From Clitopilus passeckerianus (taxonomy: Eukaryota; Basidiomycota; Agaricomycetes; Agaricales; Entolomataceae): 64,000 bases of DNA. The first letter of the stretch is position 1, and every line of letters starts with the position of its first letter. The notes under the pieces are model-generated. The model worked only from the letters and a program-made list of their open reading frames with translations. It had not been told where the DNA came from and searched no databases. Shown here piece by piece: positions 37,489 to 50,002 of this stretch. The stretch covers positions 62,001-126,000 of the forward strand of contig CALYLX010000148.1 in NCBI GenBank assembly GCA_944990035.1. Direction: 5' to 3'. A program made the translations under genes and the position numbers.

Positions 37489-38848
37489 TCAATATCGAGA
37501 TATGCTATGGATGTCGTCGTCTAGCTTCTGGGATGCTCGTCTATGATTATGGTAGAATAGGGTGGTGTGGGACTGGAATGGGTCTTCCTGTAGAGGAACG
37601 CTGTGTGATGACGATACTTGCCAGTCCAGCACTCCCCTCTCTGAAGCAGTCACTAGATCCAGAGACCAGGCACGATCTTGAGCAATCCTCAGAACCAGCA
37701 GCATACGTGTGATTCCCTGTATGATAACCAATGAGACCGAGTAATGAGATCTAACGTCGTTGTACATACCTGAATGAAGATATAGGGGAATAGGAAAGTA
37801 TCCTGAGTGTAGTTCCCGACGGCACAGGTGACAAGATATACAACGACCCAGCAAGTGAAGAAGCCACCAGACTCCACAAATATTGTCGGCGCGGAGGTGT
37901 AGAATTTCGCATGCAGGCGTCCAGAAACGACTTCCAGCTTTTTCCGTATCCGGATGATTTGAAACGCGATTACAAAAGTGCAGTACATGTTGAGAGCGAG
38001 TGTTGATGCTTGATGCGCAAGGATCCAAGCCAGTAGATGTGAGGACCATGATTTATCGTTTGGCCGCATCTCCGCGATGATTAGAGGGATCGAAGTCGCT
38101 GCACGAGTTTAAGCCATCGATAGGACACATCAGATAAATTGAGAACCTACCTGCTTGTGAAATATATGTCAAGGCTGGGAAGACTAGCACACATCGTTTC
38201 TTGTTCGTGAGGGTGTATAGGCGGAAGAACTGTATTCAAGAGAATCTCATTCAATCCTGAGCCCTGAAGAGATACCGGGCCCTCAATACATACCATCAGA
38301 GTGTCCGCGAACCATGGGAAGAACGCCATGCTATTGAAATGTAAGTTCAAAGACCTAATAATCCATCAATCTGACTGAACTCACCAGATGTAGCAAATCG
38401 AGTTATAAACATTGGTTGCGTGGTCATTGAAGAATGCCATATAACCTCCGGGATAATTCTGGTTCTCGATGTATTGCAATTCGCTGAACTTCAGACGGCC
38501 CGAGATGGCAAGTGTCACAACACCTCCCAATACGATAGAGTACACCACCACGGCCCAGAACGTCCTATCGCGCCTTGGTCGAACGAGTAGTACTTGTATT
38601 AGCTGAATATACAGCATAGCCAAGGCGCCTGTGAATCGGTGAACATCTCAGCACCGCGTGACCAACTGATCTTCTGCTACAGACATACCGTATGCAAGTG
38701 TAGCCAAAATGGTTCCATAAAAGCAGGCCCTTTCAGAATTCATCTCTTCCTGAGAGGTAAGCCTAACATGAAGCTCCATAGGTGGGTCCGACAGCGCTTC
38801 AGCGCTCGGACGGAAAGTTTGGGGCAGCTGAGCGAGCATCGATTTCAC
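37489..38848 (-). CDS. Seven-transmembrane protein of unknown function
   Basis: Exons on the minus strand: 38848-38689, 38628-38385, 38330-38294, 38229-38151, 38098-37770 and 37716-37489, giving 358 aa. A short N-terminus (MKSMLAQLPQTFRPSAEALSDP) is followed by about seven hydrophobic segments, e.g. LAMLYIQLIQVLLV, FWAVVVYSIVLGGVVTLAI, CVLVFPALTYISQA, TCWVVVYLVTCAVG and FLFPYIFIQ, and a hydrophilic tail with HNHRRASQKLDDD. The topology resembles large basidiomycete families of orphan 7-TM proteins. No pheromone-receptor or rhodopsin motif (no retinal Lys context) was found. One exon is only 37 nt, and all phases agree. Localisation and ligand unknown. Confidence 0.75.
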
Positions 38849-40281
38849 GCATGACAGCTTTTATATACAGGGTGTAAGGCAGGGCAGCCAGGGTTCAGAT
38901 TCAATCAGCCTTTAACCGCACACGGAATACACGCATGTGGAAAAGTCTTCCAAAAATGATGATGATACTGATTGTGATGCCGGACATTGTAAGCTGCCTG
39001 CAGATCATTTCAATGCAATTGACGAGCGCTTGAGCCGAAATTACCATCCACACAACGTGTTATCCCGTGTAAGGTAGCAGGGGCCAGGTTAAGCATTGAG
39101 TGTACCTGTCTGTAGATTCAATTCTATCGCAGGCCTTGCTTTTTCCCAGATTCAAAAGATGGAGCAATCAGGTAGCTATCAACAACATTCGCTCCACGAA
39201 TGGAGGAGGAAAGAGACGTTTCATCAACTCAGATTCGTTTAAACACATGGCAGGCGAATACAGACTCTATCGGCGATCTTCCGCCAAAATGGTGTTGCAG
39301 CTGAATTTGCCTCACAATCTTCTAAATTAGGATAGGCATTCGCCTCAAATCAAAAAATATTGTCCCTCAAAGTTTCTATTATAGACCTGGGTCCCGGTGA
39401 TCGGTGCGATTCCGGCGTTTCCGCGACTATACATAACTGCAAAAGTCCCAGCCCATCTACCGTTGAGGGCGACTGTTTCGTAGGAGACTTCTCCAACAAG
39501 TCTCTCTACCTGGTTCCAGTTGGATCTGATATGCCTCAGGTGGCCCGCAGGAGGTAGCCATCGCCGTTGGCAGCCGCCAAGCAGCCGCAGTAAATCTCTA
39601 CAGGCGTCTTGGTCAGGCGGCGCTGATATGTCGTGTTTTGAATTGGATGGAAGCGATGAAGCTTGAAGTCCGCCAGACACGCCCGACATCCCCAGCTGAC
39701 GGTGTAATCGAATAAGAGGTGCTGCCCAACATCACCGGTCTGCCAATATTACTTGCCATGCGTGTTCCACTTCTAAAAAGTGCTTCCTTTAATGCTATGA
39801 TGGATTAAATCGGTAGTAATCGATAGCGTAGTATGCCGCGAACTGGAAGAGATCAGGATGAGTGGAGAAGGCGTCCGAGAACGGAGACCGAGAACACCAT
39901 CCGGATAGTCTCCCGAAAGCTCAGGAATCCTCAGAAAAGGTAGCCAGCCGACAGGGAAAGGAGAAAAGAGATATGTACCCAAATCAAAGAAATATTAATC
40001 GTCTTCTGGTAAATAGATGACGGAAGCAGAAGAAAGGACTTCATAGAAATAGGTATAAAGCAAGAAGACGGCAGGCAAATGCTAGTGGTGATGCATCAAT
40101 CATATATAGCAGATGGAATAATAATGCTTCGTGTTGAGGTAGATATACTATGATGATGTGAGTCGTGAATCTTGTTTTGATATGTCAATAAAAAATGCAA
40201 TCAGTCTATGTGGAATTGGATGATGGTTTTTGTTCCTTCGGATAGACGTCCGGGATGAATGAGTTCGGCCATCCAAGCTCG
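38849..40281. other. Intergenic, 1.4 kb, no supported gene
   Basis: The longest frame is 114 codons on the minus strand (39689-39345, with SRGNAGIAPITGTQVYN). It has no recognised family and no clear splice partners, so I do not call it a gene. The rest is AT-rich flank. Confidence 0.45.
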
Positions 40282-43032
40282 TTAACTTTGAGCACTGGCA
40301 CTGGCGTTGGCACTTGGCCCACGGACTGTGGCATCACTAGCCTCTAATGCATGCCCGTTCCCATGCTCCTGGTCACGAACATGCTGTGGTGTCCGTTCCT
40401 GGTCCAATGGCAAGCCAGCGCTCTGCATCTTCGGCGTCGTGGGTGTCCCTGCCTCGTCTTCGTCGTCGTCATCATCGTACGCACTCTCGTACATGTCCGC
40501 TGGTGTCTCCCTCCCGCTGACATAGTTATCGTCATCGTCAGAGGAGTAGTCCGTATGATAGGCCGTTGACGGGGCGTGCATCGATTCTGCGGCAGTGGCG
40601 TATGACCTGACTGAGCTGGCTCTTGATTCAGACCTCTGGCCCGGTGAGAAGGCGTCTGGTGAGCGGAATGCAGAAGGCGGTGCCGCAGATGATTTTGCTT
40701 GAGGCGGAACATATGATGAAGGTGGAGCTGTAGCTTTGGATGAGGGAACGTCCTGATTCCGGGCTTGAGGAGGCGCGGGTATTGATAGTGGAGGCAAGGC
40801 ATGTTTAGGTACAATAATAGTGTCACGTTTGCTGGTCTCCTTCTCGTCTTCCGAGTCGCTCTCCTCGATGTCGGGTTTAGGTGCCACCATGATCGTGTCA
40901 CGTTTCCTCGCGTCCTTCTCATCTTCACTGTCGTCGGCATCTTCATCATCATTGCCGTCATCGCTTACATCCCCATCTTCATCTTCTGGCTTAGTGGCCA
41001 GATAAGTGTCCGGTTTGTCCTCTGGTTCAACCATCGGGAGAACAACCGATTTGGCCTTAGGGGAAGTTGCTGGAGAGGCAGGTAGAGGAATTGCAGCTGG
41101 TTCCTTGATTTCGACAGCAGCCTCGGGCGCAACTTCAGGTGACCGAGCAAGAGATGGGCTCAAGACACCATCCACCGCTGCCGAAGTTTCCGAGCTCGTT
41201 TCCACAACGGTTGGAGGTGCAACAGCTACGCTCTGCGGTGTATCAGCCATAGCGTCAGACGCAGCAAATGCATGTGCATCCATCAAATCCGAATGAGCCG
41301 TCACAGGCCTATCCAAGACATCATCTCCATCCTCCGAATCAACCCTCGTAGTCGACCTCAATCTCGACGGTCCAGGTGTAGGCGACGACGTCCCACCAAT
41401 ACCCGGAGAGTGAAGAGATGAGAGGGATGGTGAGCCAAGAAGACTAGGACTTGCAGCTGCAGTCTCAAAGTCGGGGGGAGGCACACTTAAGTCGACTCGT
41501 TCCTGGCTTGCAGCGAATGCTACAGCGTCAGGCCCATATGGGACGCCAAATCGTCCGAAACTCTCCCTTGAACTGATCAACTTCAGTTGCTCGGGAGTTG
41601 GGCCGGCTTTGGGGTAGGTGAACTCGGTTCGGGTGGCTGTATGCGTCAGGGGAGAGGAGATGGAGGCGAGCGAGATAAGGGAAGGGGAGGTGAGGTTTTG
41701 CATGTTCGGGATTGACTGCTGGCGGGAGCGTGTACGGAAGGGGGAGAGGTTGGCGAACGAGCTGGAACCTGAGGGGTTGGTACGATGTGAGGCCCGAGAT
41801 TGTGAGGCTTCGCGGCCGTGAGACTGGTCGGTGGATGTAGCAGACAAGCTCGACGGCCCTCGTGTATGAGATGACATGGACAGCCTGTTGGGTATTGAGC
41901 CGATCAAGTTCCGGAAGCCAGACCGTCGTTGTGTAATAGTTGCTTGTTGAGCCTCTTGAGTTGCAGGCGAATCGGGAGTAGATCCCATTTCTGCATTCTG
42001 CATGGGACTCCTGGAGGCATGGTCGTCATCGAAAGGAGACTCGACAGCTTCAAAGTACGCTGGAGTGGGGCCTCTTGGATCTTCGGGAGCTGGACGACTT
42101 TCAGCTCGCATAAGAGAGGACGTCTCATCAGATGCGTTCGAAGTGTCATAGCTTTGTGCGCTTTGACGATGTTCAGCGTGTTGTCTTGGAGGATATGAGT
42201 GGCCTTGGTCATGTTCCTGATCATCATCTTCTTGCAACAACAGAGGTTGGTCGTTCGGTGTGGTTGGAAGAGGCGGATATCTCGAGGCCTGGGAGTTTGC
42301 CCGGCTGTGCAGAGAATCCTCGCCATCCTCTGACACGGACGACATCACAGTAGCAGCGGGCATTGTTGCATCTTCCATATCTTCTGTACCTCTAAAAGAG
42401 TGGAGGAAAGCAGAAGTTAGCCACTGTTGCATGTTTTGAGTCGGGCAATGGCTGCGTACCTTGCGATAACAACCTCCTGGTCTCCAGGTTCCTTGGCATA
42501 CACAGGCAAAGACCTCGTAGATACCTGCGAAGGTGTCCTCCTGGGTCTTCTCGCTCTCCTGGTTCTAGTTGCTCCTGGATTTCCATTTGCCTGGGTCTGT
42601 GCACCATTATTGATAGTGCCAGCAAGCTGCTCAGCTGTAATTTCTCTCGTAGCAGGGGTGGTTGCTGGGTTGGTCGTTCGGTTATTTGCTATTCTAGCTG
42701 CCTTAGTCCTCCGATAGGTGTAAATAGCAACGGTAGAGAGCACAATCAAGGCTATGACGATGATAGGGACCTATGGAAGGATAATGAGGTTCTTGCCTTT
42801 GTGCAGTTAGCAAGACGAAGTGTCGTACCCAAATCTGTATGTCTGGCCCTCCACCATCGTTTCTGACCTCCAATGACCCATTGCTGCTAGTGTCCTCACC
42901 AAAAGCCAAGGGTGAGGCTGCTGCAGGGTTAATTAGGGAGGGCACGAGAACCGCAGCGGCCGAAGCGATGCCGACGTTGCTCAGCCGATAGAGTAATGAG
43001 AATCCATTCCGTCCACAACGTTCATGAACCAT
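40282..43032 (-). CDS. Signal-anchored single-pass membrane protein with long Ser/Asp-rich tail
   Basis: Exons on the minus strand: 43032-42829, 42770-42460 and 42391-40282, giving 874 aa. The first exon has a hydrophobic signal-like stretch (VGIASAAAVLVPSLINPAAAS) and a short luminal region. The second starts with a transmembrane helix (VPIIVIALIVLSTVAIYTYRR) followed at once by basic residues, so the rest should be cytosolic. The tail carries RRTPSQVSTRSLPVYAKEPGDQEVVIAR, then several hundred residues rich in Ser, Pro, Glu and Asp (DVSDDGNDDEDADDSEDEKDARKRD, twice in similar form) with many potential phosphorylation sites. No catalytic domain. Probably a conserved basidiomycete protein of unknown role. 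The start was chosen for the signal; an in-frame ATG upstream at 43227 is possible. Confidence 0.72.
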
Positions 43033-43588
43033 AAGTAAAAAGGTCGTGAAAGGTCGTAGTTGTTCGTCGTGAAGGTAGTGAAATGGTTCAACTTCAGAAT
43101 GGACACGGCTAGGGCAACCCTTTGGTTCAAGCGAGCAAGCGAAAACTCTGAAAATGTGGGCGTCCCTGTGCCGTAAGCAGACCCATGTCAGAATCACAGT
43201 ATTGCGGTGCTTGAGAGGCTTTCCCATGGACTTCTCCCTATCATCCTCGCACTCGACCAGTACAATTCCAGAGCTGAATGATTTTGTCTGTAGACTTGCT
43301 TATCGTTGAATTCAAGCCTATCATTTCTCTACAGAAGCTTGTGATCATCTCTTATTGCGTCCATCTTGCACCTTCTCAAGAATCGCAAGTTCTAGAAAGC
43401 TGTACTGGCAGCCCCATTCTTCGTGCTTCAGGCTATACAGCGGGCGCCCGCCATCTAATCCAGAACTCAATCACCCTTCAACCCATAAACGAAACAATTG
43501 TTGGGAATGTGCATCTATTTTGATCTCTACATCTAAAGAGCGATGCCTGGCGCAAGCTAACAGTCTAGAAAAGTACTACTCCGGACAT
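43033..43588. other. Intergenic, 0.55 kb
   Basis: Between the start of the membrane-protein gene and the end of the NAD(P)-binding gene, both on the minus strand. No motif or RNA gene recognised. Confidence 0.4.
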
Positions 43589-44992
43589 CTACAAGTTCCG
43601 CTTCTTGATCACGAACTCAACCTCGGACTGGACGCTTCCCAAGAAGTCCTTCTCAGTGTATTTGGGACGCCAGCCGATTGCAAAAGACCTTGTTGCAACG
43701 CAGCGAGAGTTTGAATTGAGGAAGGGATTGTTCTAGAAAAGCAACGTTTGCATATCCACTTCGTGCAAAGACCAGCGAAAATCATACCTTGGCGTACTTC
43801 TCTAACTCCTCGTCGGTTAAAGTCGTGGGCTCTGAGTCTTTGATCCTCCCGAGAGCGACCAACGCCTCCCCAATGGCCTTGGTCAGCTCATAGTAGTTGT
43901 ACTCGCCGTTGGCGGCGAAGTAATACCCTTCTCTTCCATGTGCTACCTTGCTGCGAGTGGTATCAGCTTGGATGGTGTCGTACAGTTTGAGGTAGAGGTC
44001 AGCAGCTAATGATGCAATTTAGTACTGATTGATTCTCATCTAGAGCATGGAACACCTTACTGTCGTCAATGTGAACGCTAGGCCATATGTTCGTTCCCGA
44101 GCCCACCATGCCAGCCCGGCCGCGAGCCAGGGAATACCTGGTGATAACAGGCACTGCGATAGCAATCGGACTCTGGATCCCGGCGTCGACCAGCTCGTTA
44201 CTCGGGATGCCATAAATGACAGCAGGAAGTATGATATGGCTCCGAATGTAGCCTATATACATGAATGGAAGTCAGAGAAGTTGAAAGATAACCCAGTGGG
44301 TTGAGGTGCGAACGAACCTTGCTTATCCGCGTTTTCATATTCCAGATCTACGTCTCTGTGAAACTGCGTGATTGGCAACGTTGCAATTTGGTCGGGATTG
44401 CTGTCGTCGTAAATGGGAACATCAGCCAACACTCCGGGTGCTTCATCTCCAAGTACGCCGGTACCGGACTATCAGTTTAACCTCATCAGCAACTCTGTTC
44501 GTCCAGAAGCAAGGAAAGCACAAGGGCACCGTACCGTATGAATCACGATCGGAGCAATGCCGGTCTTTTCATACCGTTTCTTGAGCCCAGCTAGTGTAGC
44601 TTTGGCAGCAGGCAAGTGGTCGGAATCAGCCTTGAATTCTATCAGCCACGCTATCAGGATACGGACATCGGGAAAACCAACGAACATTGGAGAAGAACAC
44701 ATCTGCATCTTCAGCAAGCTTCTCGACGAGCGCAGAATCGTCATGAGAGCCAACGATGGCCTCGACGCCGAATGCTTTGAGCTTCTCGGCCTTCTCGGCT
44801 GAGCGGACAAGCACTCGGATGTTATGAGTGGCGACTAGGTCAGCCCGATTCAAGAACTGGCTGAAAACGGTTCCACCGATATATCCTGAGCACGGCAGAC
44901 AATTAGTAATTTTGCTCAGAATTTCGTGAGGTTTTTGTCATGCCTGTAACCCCAGTGAAGACGACGTTGGTTTTATTGACTTTGGAAGACAT
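43589..44992 (-). CDS. NAD(P)-binding epimerase/NmrA-like atypical SDR protein
   Basis: Exons on the minus strand: 44992-44944, 44885-44686, 44630-44535, 44468-44318, 44252-44061, 44005-43788 and 43732-43589, giving 349 aa. The N-terminus MSSKVNKTNVVFTGVTG/YIGGTVFSQFL forms the Rossmann dinucleotide motif GxTGYIGG across the first intron. That intron begins with GC (AG/GCATGA) and ends CTCAG; no GT donor gives the right phase. ADVFFSNADSDHLPAAKATL fits the NmrA/epimerase family, and HIILPAVIYGIP lies in the substrate part. The YxxxK pair is not obvious. Likely a redox or regulatory NAD(P)-binding protein; substrate unknown. Seven small exons with agreeing phases make the model firm. Confidence 0.82.
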
Positions 44993-45484
44993 TGTTTTGA
45001 GATGAGTAGGTTGTTTGAGCTCAAGCACAGACGATGATAGGGTGATGTTATGGAGAACGGGTCAAGAACCAGGCCTTATAAACTGAACCCATTCTGCCTG
45101 TATTGTTCAGCACGACAACTTTTGAACGAGTAGGATGCTGTGTAAGAGAACTGAATAGAGAGGGCGATAGAAAGGCTCCTTACTCACCCTCTTGGACGAC
45201 TTCGTTCGGCTTGTCAGCGAAGACTTCCAAGATCACCAATCCAACTTACTAGTAGCTAAGAAATTTTGAGTTGATCACAGACCATCATGATGTGTTAATT
45301 TCCGAGATTCAATACGAGAACGAAGGGATAAGGTGGAACTTGAAGGTAGGCTTATGAATTGTGATTGATACGGATACAGGAAAATTGTTATGTGAGGGTA
45401 GTATTACAGAGCATTTCGCCATAGTGGATTTTAGGGTTAAGTAGTAAATTGTAAGGATTGCTATGAATTGTTCCTAGTACATGT
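44993..45484. other. Intergenic, 0.5 kb
   Basis: Promoter side of the NAD(P)-binding gene and 3' side of the NLR gene. AT-rich; nothing else recognised. Confidence 0.4.
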
Positions 45485-48400
45485 TCAATTTGAAATGGGG
45501 TCGAATACAATACCAGGTTTCATTCGTCCATCCCTTTGTCCATGCTTTCGTCTCCTTCGCCTGTCTTCAAATTGAGTGGAAGTGATGGAGCCATTCGCCC
45601 TCAGGCAAATAATATAGCCAGAATGGTACACCCAGAAGTGTTTGTCCAAATGATTGCCCGCCAGACTATGAGGAAACAGGTTAAACTCTCCAAAATCGAT
45701 CGGGCGGATTGTGGGATCAAGATAATTCGATGGCTCCGCTGGACCAGCAAAGTCAGCCCCGACCATCCTACTTCCTACTCGTTTCCAATAGTGGATGGAA
45801 AGATGGGAGTATGTAATCGAGAGATGGTCTTCGCCGCTGGTCGTGAACGATATGCGTCCAGCTTCGGAGATATGATCTGAGCGCGATGTGGCCACCAGTT
45901 TGCCGGAACCCACCTCCCAAAGACATATACGCCCGTCCTTGGAAGCACCTGCAATGAATATCAGGTTGGGAGAGAAGGCAACCTGTTTCAACTGGATTGC
46001 CTGAGTTGAAAGTGGCTGGCAAACGGGTGGGATCTTCCTCGCGTCCCATAAATAGGTCAAGCCATGCTGAACGGCGTACAAAACGACCTGCCCACATGGT
46101 GACAAAGCAACCCAAGATGCTTTCTGCTCCTCTCTGTATTGCCGGGGCTGTTGTACCACTGGCCCGCTAAGAGGTTGTTCGGCGGGCTTATGATCCGTTT
46201 GATGTAATGGCCACTGGCGGATAGTCATATCTGAAGAACCTGACACCACAAATGCGCCGTCGCTTGCAAATGCCAGAGTGTTGATTCGACCTCCATGGCT
46301 AGTGAAGGTGTGATGGATCTCGCCATTGGAATCCGTGACAATAACGCGCCCATCCTCATAGCCGAGGACAAGTTCGTTTCCAGTAGGGGAATAGGCAAGA
46401 GCTGACAAGACCCCAAATGTTGAGCCAAAGAAGATTTGTCTATTGTCCACAAAAGGATGGAACTGTGTGTCGTAGATGGTGATGCCAACGTCTGAGGCGA
46501 TGGCAAGATTGCTAGTTTCCGGGCAAAAGGCAACGGCCAATATATCTTGTTCATGAGCGAGGGTACTGCTCGCCGGTTCATCGTTTTCACGACGGCTGAA
46601 GGGACACCAAGCAAGCAGGGTGCCATCGGCGGAGGTTGAGATAACCTCTTCACCGTCCTTGATGAAAGTAATCGACAAGATGGGGTGTTGGTGAGAACTG
46701 AAGAAAGGCGATATCTGGACAAAACTATCCATATCCCACAAACGGACCATGCCATCTTCCGAGCCAAACAGCAGAGCATGATCATTTGGCGAAAAGGTCA
46801 TGCATGTTACAGGCGCTGTGGCTAACTTAAAGGAAGTAATCAAGGTTCGGGTGGCCAGGTCCCAGACACATATCGAACAATCGTTCGAGCCGGTGGCGAA
46901 ACGTGTCCCCTGCTGTGAGAATGAAAGACAGGTTACGCCCTCTTCATGGGTGGTGGGCACTATTGTCTTGTCACAGCCGTTCCGGCTGAGGTCCCAGATT
47001 GTGACGTTGGGGTCGTTTTCAGCAGCCGAAAGGAGCGTCTGCCCATTCGGAGAGAGAGCGACACTGATCACAGCGCTTTCATACCCCTCGAAGGTGGTTG
47101 CAATGTGGTGACCGTCTTGCATACTCCAGGTGTAGTTGTGGTCGTGGAGCAGTCGGCTTATTTCAGAATGGTCTGAAGATAGTATGGTATTCGAAGGGAA
47201 CCGATCCTCTATTCCGGATACCATTCGAAGGGTGTCGTGAAGCCACTCAAAGGAGACATGGCCCTTTATGAGAGTCGCTGATTCCTGACCTGTGGCCTGT
47301 CTAATGTGCGCCCAAGCGTATCGCGCGGCATATCGGCAAGAGCCTGGTAACGGTGTGGAAGAGAAAGCAACACTGGAATGGGATAATTGCCAAAGGCAAC
47401 ATTGGGAGAGGACCACTTCGGTGGCTCTAGGGTCAATATGGAAGTTTGCGTCGTCGAAATTGGTGATGAATTCATAGAATGATTTGTGCAGCCTCGGGAC
47501 TGTCTGTGCAGTGACAGCATCGGTTCCCGCGACAAGTACCGTGCGAAGGCGTTGGACAAACCGAATGATGTCCACAGGTGGGCTGTCTGGGGTTTGCCTG
47601 AGGTCTAATAGTTTGCCTAGATCCTCTAGACAGAGTGGCTCCCGCATCCCAACAATGGCCCCCACAATCGTCCGAAACTTTTCGTAGTCCCATTGGTCTG
47701 CCCGGGATTTATAGGTGAGCTGAAGGATGATGCGATAGAGTGTGTTGATATCCCCCAACGCGTCCCCCGTAAGGAGGTCTAATATCCGGTCCAAACATTC
47801 CGTTCCTTGAACACTGATTTCCTCCTTAAGGTATTTCGTGACAGTGACGGCCCAGATGAACAAGCCTGCGGCCCGTTTGGCAAGAAGCGCCATCCTCTCT
47901 TCACCTGGCCATTTGTCCCAATCCAGGTCATTGTCGACAACAATGTACATCAGCTGACGTCGGAGGAAGCCAGCAACATCATCAATGGACGATTGGGCAG
48001 AAGTGTCAAGGTGGACATGCTTGACGTGTTTGACTTTCATATGCTGAGCGAACGGGTTTCGAATCTCGTGTTCCGTGCGACTGGAAATGAAGATCTTCGC
48101 GTTTGGGTACTTCGCTAGCACCTCGAAAAGATGAGAGAAGATGACAGCAGTGTCCTTCAGCCGACTACGGTCCGTCTCGTCTAGTCCGTCTATGACTATT
48201 ACGACGGGTGCTTTCGAATCCATCTTGCATGCGACTGTTATTGCATCGACAAAGAGCTTAGCTGCTTGCTCTGCCGAGATGCTGTCCATAAGCGATGGCT
48301 GGGCCTTCAATGCGTCGTACACGGCGTTCTCGACCTCATTCGAATGTTCGACGAGCTGGCGTGCGATAGTTGGAAAATACGAGTTTGGGTTGGTGGTTTG

Positions 48401-49649
48401 CTCGTTGTTACGATTGATGAAGAACTGAGCCCAGAGTGTTTTTTCATCCTTGCATGCACGAGCAATCGATGCTGTGATGGCAGATTTCCCGCATCCCGGG
48501 TCTCCAGACAGCCATAAGAAATTCTGGGAAGTACGCGAGGTGTCCTTGATCCATTTCATGATATCTGCGAGAACCTCAACACGAGTCTCCCTATCGCAAG
48601 GGTACTTCCCCTGTTCCGTATAGGTAGGGTGTGCGACGGTGCTAGGGAGCAAGGTTTGCTCGAGGAAACGTCTCCTCTCTTCCCGCATTTTCTGTGCATT
48701 GAGTTCATCGATAATTTGTGTCTAAATCGAAATATTAGCAAACTGATGTGACACAGAAATGAACGGAACACACAAGCTGTTCGGACTGCTTCTGCTTAAT
48801 CTTGAGAATTTCCTTGGAGATTATATCTTGACGATGCATCAAGAGCCGTACGGTTGCCAAAATAGCGTCAATTCCACCAGAGATATTGATAACGCTAAGA
48901 TCCTAAAGTCTTGTCAGCAAGGATTCCTAGCTGCTCGCATATGTAATCGTACCCTGAAGAGGTCGCGGGCCTGCGCAAGACGAGTGTTGAATTCTTTGAT
49001 TTCGTCTTCAACGGAAATCCCATGGATCAAGCGTGACCAACGTTTATCGTTCTATCAATTTCAGGGTTAACCACAAGACAAAAACGGGCAGTCAGTCCTC
49101 ATACTTACCAGTCTTGCAGCCGCCCATATACAGATCTCGTCAACGAGGTCTCTGCAACGTCGTTCAGCCGGAGATGAAAATGAGACCTATTGACCATGAC
49201 CTACCGCATCTTGTCGAGCTGTTTCCAGGTTGCCCATGTGAACCGGCCACCATTAACTGATTCAAACGTTTGCTTAACCTCTTGAACCCAGGTTACAATC
49301 TGATTCGCAAAGGTATTGACGCTATCCTGAGCTCGCACCACCATCTTTTATTTGCTGTCAGAGGAGGTAAGGTATAAGTAAAAGTAAGACGCACAATACC
49401 GAGTTGTAGAAGGTGAGCCATGGCTATGACGAGGCTGCGGGCAGGAAATGGATTGTCGGGAACCAGCTCGAATAGAGGCTTGTGCTTCTCCAATCCTTCT
49501 CTGACGTTGTCAATGATCTTGTCCAACCTTGTCATTGGGTGCTCTCGATCATAGCGAGATAGCCTCTCAAAGAAATGTTTGTCGAGACTCCAATCCTCCC
49601 AAGGAGCATTTGGACCACCAATAAGCTTCTGCTTCTTAAATTTCCGCAT
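45485..49649 (-). CDS. NACHT-WD40 NOD-like receptor (STAND NTPase)
   Basis: Likely an intracellular sensor of the fungal NLR class, which oligomerises through its NACHT domain on ligand binding. Exons on the minus strand: 49649-49395, 49344-49205, 49151-49109, 49051-48953, 48902-48774 and 48721-45485, giving 1300 aa. Residues 1-233 are a helical effector-side region (MRKFKKQKLIGGPNAPWEDW.. and VNGGRFTWATWKQLDKMR). NACHT has Walker A GDPGCGKSA (about 295-302) and Walker B VVIVIDGLDE (about 395-404). About nine or ten divergent WD40 repeats follow from about residue 765 (e.g. ATGSNDCSICVWDL, VSGSSDMTIRQWPL). The repeats are unequal, unlike the near-identical fast-evolving repeats of HET-D/E-type genes. 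It is divergent from ORC3 with 353 bp between starts. Effector-domain class not identified. Confidence 0.9.
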
Positions 49650-49909
49650 ACTATCTCAGCTACTCTCTAGAAATCGGTTCCCATCAATACTTTTGCGTTT
49701 CCGAGGCAGGTTCTCGACATACCTCGCTCTTTATTCAGCCCAGGATAGTGATGTGAAGGAGAATTTGACGCTCATGTCCACAATGCGATATCAGTCCTTC
49801 GTCGTATATGTGTATCATTGATTGCAACAGGCAGTGCAACTGAACGCCGTCTTCAATTCACTGTGAGAGTGGCTGTGAACAGTGCCAGTGGTGTATTTCC
49901 CCTTTGGCG

Positions 49910-49935
49910 GTCACGTGAATGTGACAGGCGCGTTT
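49910..49935. promoter_or_regulatory. E-box and MCB-core-like sites in the shared NLR/ORC3 promoter
   Basis: CACGTG near 49913 and GGCGCGTT near 49928-49935 (ACGCG on the minus strand), within 70-90 bp of the ORC3 start. The ACGCG core parallels the cluster upstream of MCM4. Short motifs, so evidence is weak. Confidence 0.35.
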
Positions 49936-50002
49936 GTTTAGGGCAGGCTGTAGCAACTTGGCATCCTCCGCAAACTTACCACTGACACTTGTTACCGACC
50001 GA

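Noticed and set aside
39345..39689. A 114-codon ORF on the minus strand as a gene
   Set aside because: No recognised family, no promoter or intron support, and length is within what chance allows.
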